A stretch of 64,000 nucleotides of DNA, from NCBI GenBank assembly GCA_910577785.1, contig CAJTNT010000011.1, positions 21,404-85,403 on the forward strand. Direction: 5' to 3'. The translations under genes were made by a program, and so were the position numbers. Shown here piece after piece: positions 51,401 to 59,211 of the stretch (position 1 is its first letter; each line of letters starts with the position of its first letter). This DNA comes from an uncultured Lachnospiraceae bacterium (lineage in GTDB: Bacteria > Bacillota > Clostridia > Lachnospirales > Lachnospiraceae). A model generated the notes under the pieces. The model had not been told where the DNA came from. It searched no databases and saw nothing but the letters and a program-made list of their open reading frames with translations.

Positions 51401-54396
51401 TACTCTACCCAAAGACCGTCCTCCATTAGATTTTCGCGCTCGCTATCCCTATTTATGAAAGCAATATGGTTCCTTGTGCTATTAGACGAAGTCCATGGAT
51501 CATATAATATATCTGCATGCAAAAGCAGGGCTGTCGACTGCTGCTGCGTATTTGCACGTTTTACATACATGGATACCGTAAAGTCATCCTGTACCTTGCC
51601 ATCTTTGAGCAGCAGATCTTCTGGAAGCTTTACAGACCCCTTATTGGCGCCTCCGCCCGGAAGCTGCACAGCCTTGCCGTTGAGGCCGTCAATCTGGCTG
51701 ACCGTATTGACCTTCTCTGCATTGCCTTTTTTACCGCTTGCGTCCGCCAGCACATCCTCATCAAACGTATAATGCGCCATCAGCCTGTCTGACAAGGGGC
51801 GAACCGTTACAGACGCCGTCACTTCCGTGTCAAAATATCTTAATTTGCCTGTCACTTCAAAAGTTCCTGCAGACGCATACTTGCTTTCTTCAATTTCAGG
51901 CCATATAATTTCTTCTTCTGCTTCTGTGCCGCCTACAAAATGTACCTTTACGGCTTTTGGCAGTTCCGGCTTTATGCCTATAGAGGTTTCTACAGCAATC
52001 GGGTCGCAGGACTCTACCTTGGGGTCTTCCGCCGCATATTTGGCTGCTACCTGCGCGTCCGTTAGAGCAACCCCATAGACCTTGACGTCATCAAAAGCCC
52101 CTGAGATCACACGGTCCCAGTTATTCACGCCCAGGGCAAGGTACTGGCCATCGTACAGCAGGCCTTTTGCCCAATTGTCTGGCAGCTCCACTTTCTGGCC
52201 GTTCTTGTAAATGCTTGCGCTAGCGCCCTTCTGTACCAGCGTGAACATCGTCCATTCATTGGCCGCAATATTCGTGTAGCCATTCCTGCGGTTGCCGGAC
52301 GCCCAGCAGATCAGGCTCCCTTTGCCATCGTCTCCAGCAATAGAAATCCACTCTTCCGGGCTGCTCTTTCCTGCGAACAGGATGGAGGACGCCCATCCCG
52401 GAAGGGATGAAACCTTTGCCCACAAGGTAACTGTATAGTTCTGCAGCTTTCCCTGCGGCAGCTTGAGGCCATATTTGCCTTCCTGGGTCTTCACGGCAAA
52501 GTCGCCTTCCCGGCCGCTCCTGCCTGCTTCAAATTCTGTCTCACCCTCATATGCGCCCATCCCTACGGTGCATTTTTCAATCCCTTCCCCTAATGTGCCT
52601 GACGGGGATTCCTCTGTGGCATTGAAATTATAGCTTGCCAGAGGAGCTGGATCTGTGCCATAGACGGTCACTTTCCGGATCTGCGTTCTGGTAACCCTGC
52701 CAACCTTCACGGCTACCCTAAGCTTTGTCTCACCTTCTGCCTTGGCTGTAACCGTGCCGTCAGCAGCCACCTCGGCGACTTCTGTATCACTGATACTATA
52801 TGTAACTTTGGCGGAACCTGCAATTGTGGAAGGAAGGATAACATCCGCCTTCTGTGACTCGCCTGCAAAAAGGCCGATATCCGCCGTGGTAAAGCCGTCT
52901 TTTTCCAGGATATCTCCTTCTGTGCTGCCATCGTATAAGTAACGTACCTGGGACTGGCTCAATGCCTTATCATAAATATACACATCATCCACCAGGCCAT
53001 TGAACATATTGTCCCATGGATTGGCGGCAATGTAAATGTTCTGGTTCTCACCGTTAAACGCTTCCGTAGCTTTGCCAGCAAAGACCAACGCTCCATCCTT
53101 ATAGAATGAAATATCTTCTCCTGACTGCGTAACCGTCAGCATGCTCCACTGCCCGGACGGCAGGCCGCTGGTACCAACTACTTTCCAATTGTAAGCCTCA
53201 TTCCCACTATCATTGGTCCATAATTTAATATTGTTATTCTCTGTTCCAGCGATTCCTACCCATTTCTCCGGATTAGGCTTACCAATAAACAGGACTGTCA
53301 TATTATTTGGCAGTTTATTGTTTTCATCCGGCCTTACCCACATGGATGCTGTGTACTCCGTGCCAAGGTTCGTATGGTTCAGCTTCAGCCCATATCCATC
53401 CTTGGCATTTTGGGGACCGCCAACCTTTACGGCCTTGCCTGCTGCCTGCCCGTCCTGGGCAGGACGCCCTTCTGCAAATACGGCCTCTCCTGTATATGCT
53501 GCCGGGGCGCTTCCATTGCCGCTGACTACCTGGCTGACCCCTTCCCCGAGGCCATCTTCAAAATCATAAACAGCCAAAGGCTTGGGCTCCGTATCGCCCT
53601 CGGAGACCAGCGTCTCATCATAATAAGCCTTTACCTGGGCTTCGGACAATGCGCCGTCGAAGATCGTGAAGTCATCAATCAGGCCGGTATAATACTCTCC
53701 CCCTTCCCAATTTGCCTTGCCAATCATGAACTTACTGGTGGCTGTGATGATGCCGTCCAAAGGCATTACTTCTTCTGTCTGGACTTCCGCTTCCTGGCCG
53801 TCCAGATACAAAGTAGTGGAATTTTCTGCCATAACAACAGTAACCATCTTCCATGCGTTGAAAGAGCCCTTATACTCGATGGATTTTTTCCTTGAGCCAG
53901 CATTATTCCACCGCTGCACGGTATATTGCCCTGGGGTATCCATCACGCCAATATAGTGTTCATTGGGGTATGCATTATTCTCATTATTCCTGGATGCAAA
54001 CCATGCCCACCCTGCATTGCTATTTGTTTTGTTATCTGACGTGGTCTTGCTCCAATAAGAAATGGTCAGTTCTTTCTTCCCATTAATTAAATTATCATTC
54101 TTGTCCCCTGCCTGCGCCAGCGTCAGCCAGGTCTGGCCGCCCAATTCCAATGCGCCGCCTTTGCCTGTATGGGTATCGCCCTTATTAATAGATGCATTCT
54201 TGCCATCAATCACCGCAACTGCGTTTCCGCCGTCTGTCAGGCTTTTGTCAAAGCTAAAATACGCCAGCTGCTCCGGCATTTCTGCCGCATCGCCTTCCGC
54301 AGCGCTGGCCATCTGTGCCGGCAGCATGGTCACTGCCATTGCCGCGCTCAGTGTAAATGACAGTATCCGTTTTAAAACACTTTTTCCCTTCATCAT
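48454..54396 (-). CDS. Giant LamG/FIVAR-like surface protein
   Basis: Starting at 54396 (AAAGGG 5 bases upstream), the protein has about 1980 residues. A signal peptide (SVLKRILSFTLSAAMAVTMLP) is followed by LamG domains near 45-250, 270-490, 595-780 and 870-1095. Big_2-like (about 500-590), Big_4-like (about 790-855) and degenerate Ig (about 1100-1185) domains lie between or after them. Eight FIVAR-like helical repeats fill about 1205-1750 (pattern DYTSASWxAL...). Then come an InlB B-repeat (EGYTFAGWYC), an MBG-like domain and a C-terminal Fn3-like domain. It ends KVKVQIKK without LPXTG or SLH, so anchoring is unclear. It probably binds or helps degrade host glycans; no catalytic domain is visible. 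Confidence 0.92.
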   Translation of the reverse strand: MMKGKSVLKRILSFTLSAAMAVTMLPAQMASAAEGDAAEMPEQLAYFSFDKSLTDGGNAVAVIDGKNASINKGDTHTGKGGALELGGQTWLTLAQAGDKNDNLINGKKELTISYWSKTTSDNKTNSNAGWAWFASRNNENNAYPNEHYIGVMDTPGQYTVQRWNNAGSRKKSIEYKGSFNAWKMVTVVMAENSTTLYLDGQEAEVQTEEVMPLDGIITATSKFMIGKANWEGGEYYTGLIDDFTIFDGALSEAQVKAYYDETLVSEGDTEPKPLAVYDFEDGLGEGVSQVVSGNGSAPAAYTGEAVFAEGRPAQDGQAAGKAVKVGGPQNAKDGYGLKLNHTNLGTEYTASMWVRPDENNKLPNNMTVLFIGKPNPEKWVGIAGTENNNIKLWTNDSGNEAYNWKVVGTSGLPSGQWSMLTVTQSGEDISFYKDGALVFAGKATEAFNGENQNIYIAANPWDNMFNGLVDDVYIYDKALSQSQVRYLYDGSTEGDILEKDGFTTADIGLFAGESQKADVILPSTIAGSAKVTYSISDTEVAEVAADGTVTAKAEGETKLRVAVKVGRVTRTQIRKVTVYGTDPAPLASYNFNATEESPSGTLGEGIEKCTVGMGAYEGETEFEAGRSGREGDFAVKTQEGKYGLKLPQGKLQNYTVTLWAKVSSLPGWASSILFAGKSSPEEWISIAGDDGKGSLICWASGNRRNGYTNIAANEWTMFTLVQKGASASIYKNGQKVELPDNWAKGLLYDGQYLALGVNNWDRVISGAFDDVKVYGVALTDAQVAAKYAAEDPKVESCDPIAVETSIGIKPELPKAVKVHFVGGTEAEEEIIWPEIEESKYASAGTFEVTGKLRYFDTEVTASVTVRPLSDRLMAHYTFDEDVLADASGKKGNAEKVNTVSQIDGLNGKAVQLPGGGANKGSVKLPEDLLLKDGKVQDDFTVSMYVKRANTQQQSTALLLHADILYDPWTSSNSTRNHIAFINRDSERENLMEDGLWVEYNTKADTSSTLGKKGDSQTTADKWEHIAIVTKGSTGEAWLYKNSRLIDYKDNITVKASDLAGRLNYLGACDWPDSDYAGAFDDLKVYDTVLSAGEVKDICDSGFKGSLANAVKGLEIGYAEGDSAASVTSDLTLPNTIAADGVEIRVTWESSDLDVIDGDGLVNRLDSDQEITLTATAALMDTSAGAEDSICSEKKEFKVTVLAGSGIAALKNAVIKAQKVSHVLTQYFADGQAEFKKALKDAQELLEKAQSDTTVEIDKAVIAEAITRLDTAQKALYKRTSLDDKIQEAYEELAKDIYTTDSKEALDAAVREANKVNVNPASTKAEFQVAEKNLQDAIAQLVLRPDASALKALVADVEALDSADYTSASWKALQQALAAAQAALADGDSTADALETAKNGLSSARDALVARATASELNSLYAEIAAIQQMASDDYTSSSWAAVQKAVTDANTAAGSEVKADVTNAKAELQKAKNDLVNISALKAAIAEAGALTQADYTSTTWAGFRGKLDSANTTAANGSATQADVNTALQELNEAKSALVKRSDISRLTDMIAALENLSAENYTAASWAAFSQELVKAKAVTNETPQSEVDAAISSLGEARDALVKLADKTDLNARIAELQVFTADGSGEEANYTSATWASLKEALLAAQAVAAKENATDAEVSSALQSLNDKFTALLARADKLALNRYIAEAEEMDKSDYTKESVAALEAALTEAKAVQAELDAPQDTVNEKAAALREALIGLKIAAYNVIIDTANGEEAITEQIVGGQLLSEPQEPSREGYTFAGWYCGDKKYNFSTPITADITITARWKSLPSVADAKVKVAKAIYNGKARKPEVTVTLNGRILIETIDFTVKYSNNTKVGQGSVTIRGIEGYIGSKTVKFNIVPAKVKSVKLTNKTGRKAAVKFAKATGAKGYQVTYAANSSFKSAKSKDVKKNSLTLSGLKKNKTYYVKVRAYTNINGKKVYGAYSTKVKVQIKK

Positions 54397-55008
54397 CTTT
54401 TCCCTTTCTCTCCAAAATTTCTGCGAAATTTTCCAAAAACGCAATCTGCGCCTTTGCTTCTGCCCCACACGGACATCCAATGCCCTGCATGGACAATCTA
54501 ATTTTCCACTGCCCTCCTTTCCCTGGAACTGCTGTAACGCTTTTTTACTGCCTTTCTATAAAAAAATAGCGTGGGCTAATCCATCCTAAAAGTTCGTTAT
54601 TATTCACGGCCTGGGAGTCGCTCATAGTAACAAAATTACCCACTGCTTTTCCTATATAATTCTATTCTTTTTCCTGAATTTTTTCAATTATTTTTCACTA
54701 AAATTTTAGTAAAGCGCACGTTTTCAGCAAATATTTCCAAAAATTCATTGGAATTTTTGTGCATATTTTTCTATTATCTTTTTCACCATCCAGACGGCAG
54801 AAATGACAAACTTCCTGTTTTCCCACACAGTCCAGGCGGCAGAAGCAGCAGCCTTCCTTTTTTCTCACCGCCCGCAGGAAATCAAGTAGTGACAGCTTTC
54901 TCCCTGTTCGCCGTGCGTTCCACATGCTACATCAACCGCACACCTCCATACGTGGGCCTGTGCATAGAAAAACGGCGCCCCCTCCCGAACGCCGCTTAAT
55001 ATGCTTAT
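54397..55008. other. Long gene-free region with repeat motif
   Basis: About 610 bp hold no convincing gene. GTTATTATTCACGG near 54595 is a copy of the dispersed motif and can partly pair with CATAGTAAC 30 bases later. Much of the rest is T-rich and should include the promoter of the giant surface protein. CAGRCGGCAGAA occurs twice (about 54792 and 54833). Confidence 0.5.
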
Positions 55009-55566
55009 TTATCCAATCCCCTCGAAAATCTCCGCCAATGTCATTTCTATATTCGGAAACTCCTTGAGCCTGATGGCTGTATTGGCATTGTAATACCTAT
55101 TTTCTTCATCATCCTCCAGGATATAGCTATAAGTAAGCACGTATTTGCCCTCTGTGAGATAGTAAATCTGTACCGCACGTTCCCTGGGGGATACAATCCA
55201 GTATTCCGAAACGCCTGCCTTTTCATAAATCTCTTTCTTCACGGACATATCCCGCATGGCTGTAGAAGGGCTTAAAGTCTCCACGATGAACTTGGGAACG
55301 CCGCTGTAGCTCCCGCCCCTCAGCCGCTTCCTGTCACAGATTACCATTACATCCGGAATCACATAGTTGTCACTCTCTTCCGGCTGGTATTTAAAATCCA
55401 GGTTCTCCATAAATGACAGGCACAGGCTGTCCCTTAAGCCTGCCTTAACTTTGGTATGGATATTGCTGTTCACCATTCCATGGATATAATTTGCTGACGG
55501 AGACATATCATAGATCACGCCATCAATCTTCTCTTCCTTCCGCCCCTCTTCCTCTGCCAATCCCAC
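55009..55566 (-). CDS. Uma2 family (DUF820) putative endonuclease, second copy
   Basis: The 185-residue protein has EEKIDGVIYDMSPSANYIHGMV, VIPDVMVICDRKRLRGGSYSGVPKFIVETLSPSTAMRDMSVKKEIYEKAGVSEYWIVSP, the same order of motifs as the copy at 34.9 kb but with only moderate identity. It starts at GTG 55566 with AAAGGA about 9 bases upstream. It has the PD-(D/E)XK-like fold and its biological role is unknown. The neighbours give no hint. Confidence 0.88.
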   Translation of the reverse strand: MGLAEEEGRKEEKIDGVIYDMSPSANYIHGMVNSNIHTKVKAGLRDSLCLSFMENLDFKYQPEESDNYVIPDVMVICDRKRLRGGSYSGVPKFIVETLSPSTAMRDMSVKKEIYEKAGVSEYWIVSPRERAVQIYYLTEGKYVLTYSYILEDDEENRYYNANTAIRLKEFPNIEMTLAEIFEGIG

Positions 55567-55697
55567 ATTCCCACATCCTTTCCTAACCCATTAGACGCCA
55601 GAAACACTATTTTTAAACCATGAACCGTAAACTATCTCTTAACAATTCCTAAGATTCTTCTGTATAGGGATATTCTCCTACACACAAAGCCTCTTCC

Positions 55698-56225
55698 CTA
55701 TTTCCCCACCACCTCAATCTGGCACATCTGCATGGTGGCCAATGCCGCCTCATGGGACTCCGGCGTTACCCCGGCACAGCAGGAAGCATCCACAGAAATC
55801 GGTGTTTCTGGCATAAAAGCCTTGAACAGCAACGCATTGCTCACAACACAGATATCGGTACATAAGCCCACTACTTCAATCTCCATCTCCCCCTTCTTCC
55901 CCTCCTGGTTCAGCCGCAGTGCCAGATCCAACGACCCAAACGTAGGCTTATCCACCACATGGGACGCCTCCACCAGCGCTTCCACCTCCGGGTGCAGCAT
56001 CCACCCTTCTGTCCCCTGGATGCAATGTTCCACTGGAAGCTTCTTCCCCTCCGCCGTCTTCAAGTAATCCCTGCCATGCGTATCCCTCGTCGCATAAATA
56101 TCCACTTTCGCATACGACTTCATTTTCTCTATCACCGGCGCCACGATAGCCTCTGCCTCTTCCGTCCCCAAAGCGCCGTCTATAAAATCCTTCTGCATAT
56201 CCACCACTACTAATATTTTCCGCAT
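55698..56225 (-). CDS. Isochorismatase-like cysteine hydrolase (nicotinamidase type)
   Basis: The 175-residue protein begins KILVVVDMQKDFIDGALGTEEAEAIV, with the catalytic aspartate in DMQKDF. It has ATRDTHGRDY, a lysine in VVDKPTFGS and the nucleophile in VVGLCTDICVVSNAL. DCTHG-type spacing and HPEVEAL are closest to nicotinamidases, which convert nicotinamide to nicotinate for NAD salvage. I start at 56225 because GGGAGG directly precedes it. Substrate is assigned with moderate confidence. Confidence 0.85.
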   Translation of the reverse strand: MRKILVVVDMQKDFIDGALGTEEAEAIVAPVIEKMKSYAKVDIYATRDTHGRDYLKTAEGKKLPVEHCIQGTEGWMLHPEVEALVEASHVVDKPTFGSLDLALRLNQEGKKGEMEIEVVGLCTDICVVSNALLFKAFMPETPISVDASCCAGVTPESHEAALATMQMCQIEVVGK

Positions 56226-56349
56226 CTTCCTCCCATTCCTCTCCATTCATCTCTATTTCTATGCATTTTAACAGTACCCAAAGCAAGTTTTTCAACAAAA
56301 ATATATTATGATAGATGCCATTCACACACCAAAAACTCTCCGACAGTAT

Positions 56350-56440
56350 TAAGGAAATGTTACGGCACTCAACCCACAGCGAAGGAAGCGCGTTTCTGTT
56401 GTAGCCTCCCCGCTTCCGCAACGCCCCGTATGGCCATTCC
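56350..56440 (-). repeat. Structured dispersed element, internally deleted copy C
   Basis: Read on the minus strand, this stretch has CGTTGCGGAAGCGGGGAGGC, then ACAACAGAAACGCGC, as in the 5' part of the elements at 24.2 and 58.9 kb, and soon after GTAACATTTCCTT, matching their 3' end. The central part and the 3' half of the closing stem are missing. It lies just downstream of ilvN. Confidence 0.6.
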
Positions 56441-56443
56441 CCC

Positions 56444-56965
56444 TTACTTCCGAAAATACTCCGCTCTCCCCCCGCAGGACGTGCTTATCGACTCTATGGC
56501 CACCGCGCCTCCCCGCACAATCTCAATCTGGCGGAATTTGCTCCGCAGAAGGTCAATCAGCTCATTATTCCGCCGCTCCGTCGCCTTGCATTCCAGCAGC
56601 ACACTGTCCGTCCCAATATCCGCCACTTCCACATGGAATACCTGCGCAATCTGGAACAACTCCGCCTTGTCCGCCACAGAGCAGCCCTTCACCTTGGCAA
56701 ATAAAATTTCTTTCATATGAATCGGCATATCCGTCAGGTCGATGACCTTGATGACCTCCACCATCCGGTTCAGCTGCTTCTTAATCTGCTCAAAGGTAAT
56801 GTCGTCGCTGGTAACGCAGATGGTCATCCGGGACACGGTCATATCCTCTGTCGTGCCGACGGTCAGGCTCTGCAAATTATAGGATTTCCCCGAAAAAAGG
56901 CCGGACACCTTGGCGAGGACACCTACTTCGTTTTCCACATATAACGCAATCCATCGATTCTTCAT
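56444..56965 (-). CDS. ilvN: Acetolactate synthase small (regulatory) subunit
   Basis: The 173-residue protein has an N-terminal ACT domain (WIALYVENEVGVLAKVSGLFSGKSYNLQSLTVG) and the C-terminal dimerisation domain typical of IlvN/IlvH, ending with a SISTSCGG-type segment. It binds valine and regulates the large subunit. I start at 56965 because GGAGGG lies about 6 bases upstream; the open frame to 57007 is longer only by chance. It lies 70 bp downstream of ilvB. Confidence 0.95.
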   Translation of the reverse strand: MKNRWIALYVENEVGVLAKVSGLFSGKSYNLQSLTVGTTEDMTVSRMTICVTSDDITFEQIKKQLNRMVEVIKVIDLTDMPIHMKEILFAKVKGCSVADKAELFQIAQVFHVEVADIGTDSVLLECKATERRNNELIDLLRSKFRQIEIVRGGAVAIESISTSCGGRAEYFRK

Positions 56966-57035
56966 TCTATTCCCTCCATTCTGCCGCACACTCCCGCTGC
57001 GAATCACGGCCGAGGCATGTGCTCCGTACGGCGCA

Positions 57036-58760
57036 TTACTTTAAAATCATCTCCGTCATCGGGTTCCCGCCTCTTACCATCGGCAGCACAATCTCTTCCG
57101 TCGCTATCATAAACTCAATCAGCACCGACACACCCTGCGCTTTTGCCTTCTCAAACGCAGGCGCAATCTCCTCTTCCTTCGTAACACGGATCCCGCAGGC
57201 GCCATAGCTCTCCGCCAGCTTGACAAAATCCGGCTCATAAGGCGGGCAGGAGGGGTTTGGCCCCTTGCATTCCTGCGGGCAGCCTTTCCTGCGGCGCAGG
57301 CAGGTCGCCCAGTAACGCTTGCCGTAAAAGAGCTGCTGCATCTGCCGTACCATGCCCAGATAATAGTTGTTGAGGACACATACGATTACATTTGCCCCCT
57401 GGGACATTGCCGTGGCAAATTCCTGAAGGTTCATCTGCATGCCGCCGTCGCCGCTGATGCAGACCACCGGCTTCTCGGGGCAGCCAATCTTCGCCCCAAT
57501 GGCTGCCGGGAAGCCAAAGCCCATCGTGCCTAGGCCGCCGGAGGTAATAAACTGCTTCTTCTCATTTAAGGATATGTACTGGGCCGCCCACATCTGATGC
57601 TGCCCCACATCCGTCACGATAATTCCCTCGGAAAACTGCTTATTGATCTGCTCCATTACCATCTGCGGCGTCATACCGCGGTCCCTGCGCATTTCCAGCG
57701 GATTCTCCTGATCCCATTCCCGGATCTGCGCCAGCCAGTCCTCCGTATCCTGCGGCTCCGCCCATTCCAAAAGCTTCTCCAGCGCCAGCCTGGCATCCGC
57801 CACAATCGGCACATCCACAACCACGTTCCTGGAAATCGCCGCCGCATCGATGTCCACATGGACAATCTGTGCATAGGGGGCAAATTCATTCAAATCCCCG
57901 GTAATCCGATCATTAAAGCGCGTGCCAATGGAAAACAGCACATCACAGTTGCCTACGGCAAGATTGGCCGCGTATTTCCCATGCATGCCGCTGTTGCCGA
58001 TGTAATACGGATGGTCGGTAGGAACGGCGCCCTTGCCCATGACGGTAGTGATCACAGGAACTTTCGTCTTCTCCACCAGTTCCAGCATCAGGCCGTTGGC
58101 ATGGGCGCAGTTCACGCCGCCCCCAATGAGGAACAGCGGCTTCTTGGCTGCCTTCAGCAGTTTGTATCCCTTCTTCAGCTGGCCAACATGGACGTTTTCA
58201 TTGGGCTTATAGCCGCGGATAGAGACAGACTGCGGATATTCCCCAGGGCCTGCGGAAGTCTGGATATCCTTGGGCAGGTCAATCAGCACCGGGCCTGGCT
58301 TGCCTGTCCTGGCAATATGGAAGGCCATTTTCAGGATACGTCCCAGATCCTTGCGGCTGCGTACCGTCACACCGTATTTGGTGATGCTGCGGGTCATGCC
58401 CACGATATCCACCTCCTGGAATGCATCATTGCCAATCAAGCCCAATGGAACCTGGCCTGTAATGCACACCAGAGGAATGCTGTCATAATGGGCGTCTGCG
58501 AGCCCCGTTATGATATTGGTGGCGCCTGGGCCGCTGGTCACAATACAGACGCCTACCTTGCCGGTGGCCTTGGCATAGCCTTCTGCCTCGTGGATTAAGC
58601 CCTGCTCATGCCGCGGCAGCACCAGTTCTATTTCTTCATGCTTATATAGTTCGTCCAGGATATCCGTTACCATGCCGCCGGGATAGGCAAAGACCGTATC
58701 CACGCCTTCCTCTGACAGTGCTTTTACAAACAGCTTCCTTCCCGTTATATCCATTGCCAT
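57036..58760 (-). CDS. ilvB: Acetolactate synthase large subunit with cysteine-rich insertion
   Basis: The 574-residue ThDP enzyme makes acetolactate or acetohydroxybutyrate for branched-chain amino acids. It has the catalytic glutamate in PRHEQGLIHEAEGYAKATGKVGV, the FAD-domain GGGVN and the ThDP motif ISGDGGMQMNLQEFATAMSQGANVIVCVLNN. After LFYGKRYWAT the sequence carries CLRRRKGCPQECKGPNPSC before PDFVKLAESYG. The four cysteines are not part of the common enzyme and could bind a metal. The start ATG has AGAGGTG 5 bases upstream. It is followed by ilvN. Confidence 0.96.
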   Translation of the reverse strand: MAMDITGRKLFVKALSEEGVDTVFAYPGGMVTDILDELYKHEEIELVLPRHEQGLIHEAEGYAKATGKVGVCIVTSGPGATNIITGLADAHYDSIPLVCITGQVPLGLIGNDAFQEVDIVGMTRSITKYGVTVRSRKDLGRILKMAFHIARTGKPGPVLIDLPKDIQTSAGPGEYPQSVSIRGYKPNENVHVGQLKKGYKLLKAAKKPLFLIGGGVNCAHANGLMLELVEKTKVPVITTVMGKGAVPTDHPYYIGNSGMHGKYAANLAVGNCDVLFSIGTRFNDRITGDLNEFAPYAQIVHVDIDAAAISRNVVVDVPIVADARLALEKLLEWAEPQDTEDWLAQIREWDQENPLEMRRDRGMTPQMVMEQINKQFSEGIIVTDVGQHQMWAAQYISLNEKKQFITSGGLGTMGFGFPAAIGAKIGCPEKPVVCISGDGGMQMNLQEFATAMSQGANVIVCVLNNYYLGMVRQMQQLFYGKRYWATCLRRRKGCPQECKGPNPSCPPYEPDFVKLAESYGACGIRVTKEEEIAPAFEKAKAQGVSVLIEFMIATEEIVLPMVRGGNPMTEMILK

Positions 58761-58782
58761 ATCATCACCTCTATATTTTTAT

Positions 58783-58795
58783 GTTTTGACAAAAC
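58783..58795. promoter_or_regulatory. Palindrome between ilvB promoter and gene
   Basis: GTTTTGACAAAAC is a perfect 13-base palindrome with a central base. On the minus strand it follows a TACAAT -10 box (about 58814-58809) and precedes the ilvB ribosome site, so it could be a repressor operator. The -35 box there is weak. Confidence 0.4.
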
Positions 58796-58898
58796 GTTGT
58801 CCCACTATTGTAGCAGAAAATCGCTGGTTATGGAAGGGGGTTTTTGTTTTTTGGCAAAACGCAGGATTGGGGAGGGCATTCATGGGGGGGACATTCAT

Positions 58899-59095
58899 GG
58901 GATGGGGAAAGTGGCCACACGAGCCGCTGCGGAAGGGGGAGGCTGCAACAGAAACGCGCTCCCGCTCCGATCGGGACGTAGCAGTACAGAGGGACGGCAG
59001 GAAAAGACCTCGCTAAGTACTGACGTCCCTTTAGGGTTTCTTTATGCAGCCTCCCCCTTCCTCCGCTACAAAGCAGAAACCGCTACATTTCCTTC
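58899..59095 (+). ncRNA. Structured dispersed element, copy B
   Basis: This copy aligns with 24190-24382. The closing stem is GCGGAAGGGGGAGGCTGC with GCAGCCTCCCCCTTCC followed by TCCGC. The inner stem is GGGACGT with ACGTCCC, and the small stem GTAC with GTAC. Where the copies differ in the stems, both strands change together. Identical loops include CAGAAACGCGC, CCGCTCCGATCGG, CCTCGCTAAG and CCTTTAGGGTTTCTTTATGC. It lies between putP and ilvB and encodes no plausible protein. Confidence 0.65.
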
Positions 59096-59152
59096 TGGTA
59101 TTAAGGCAATACAAGATGCTATCAGCATAAAATTGATCCAATATGAAAAGAA

Positions 59153-59192
59153 AAAGCGCAAAGCCGTGGGAAAATAACAGGCTTTGCGCTTT
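59153..59192 (-). terminator. Terminator of putP
   Basis: A perfect 13-bp stem AAAGCGCAAAGCC / GGCTTTGCGCTTT lies just after the putP stop on the minus strand and is followed by TTCTTTTC. Confidence 0.88.
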
Positions 59193-59211
59193 AACTGTAG
59201 CAGCTTCTGTT

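Noticed and set aside
57597..58598. A 333-codon plus-strand frame inside ilvB
   Set aside because: It is antisense to a strongly conserved enzyme, with His/Asn-rich composition and no ribosome site.
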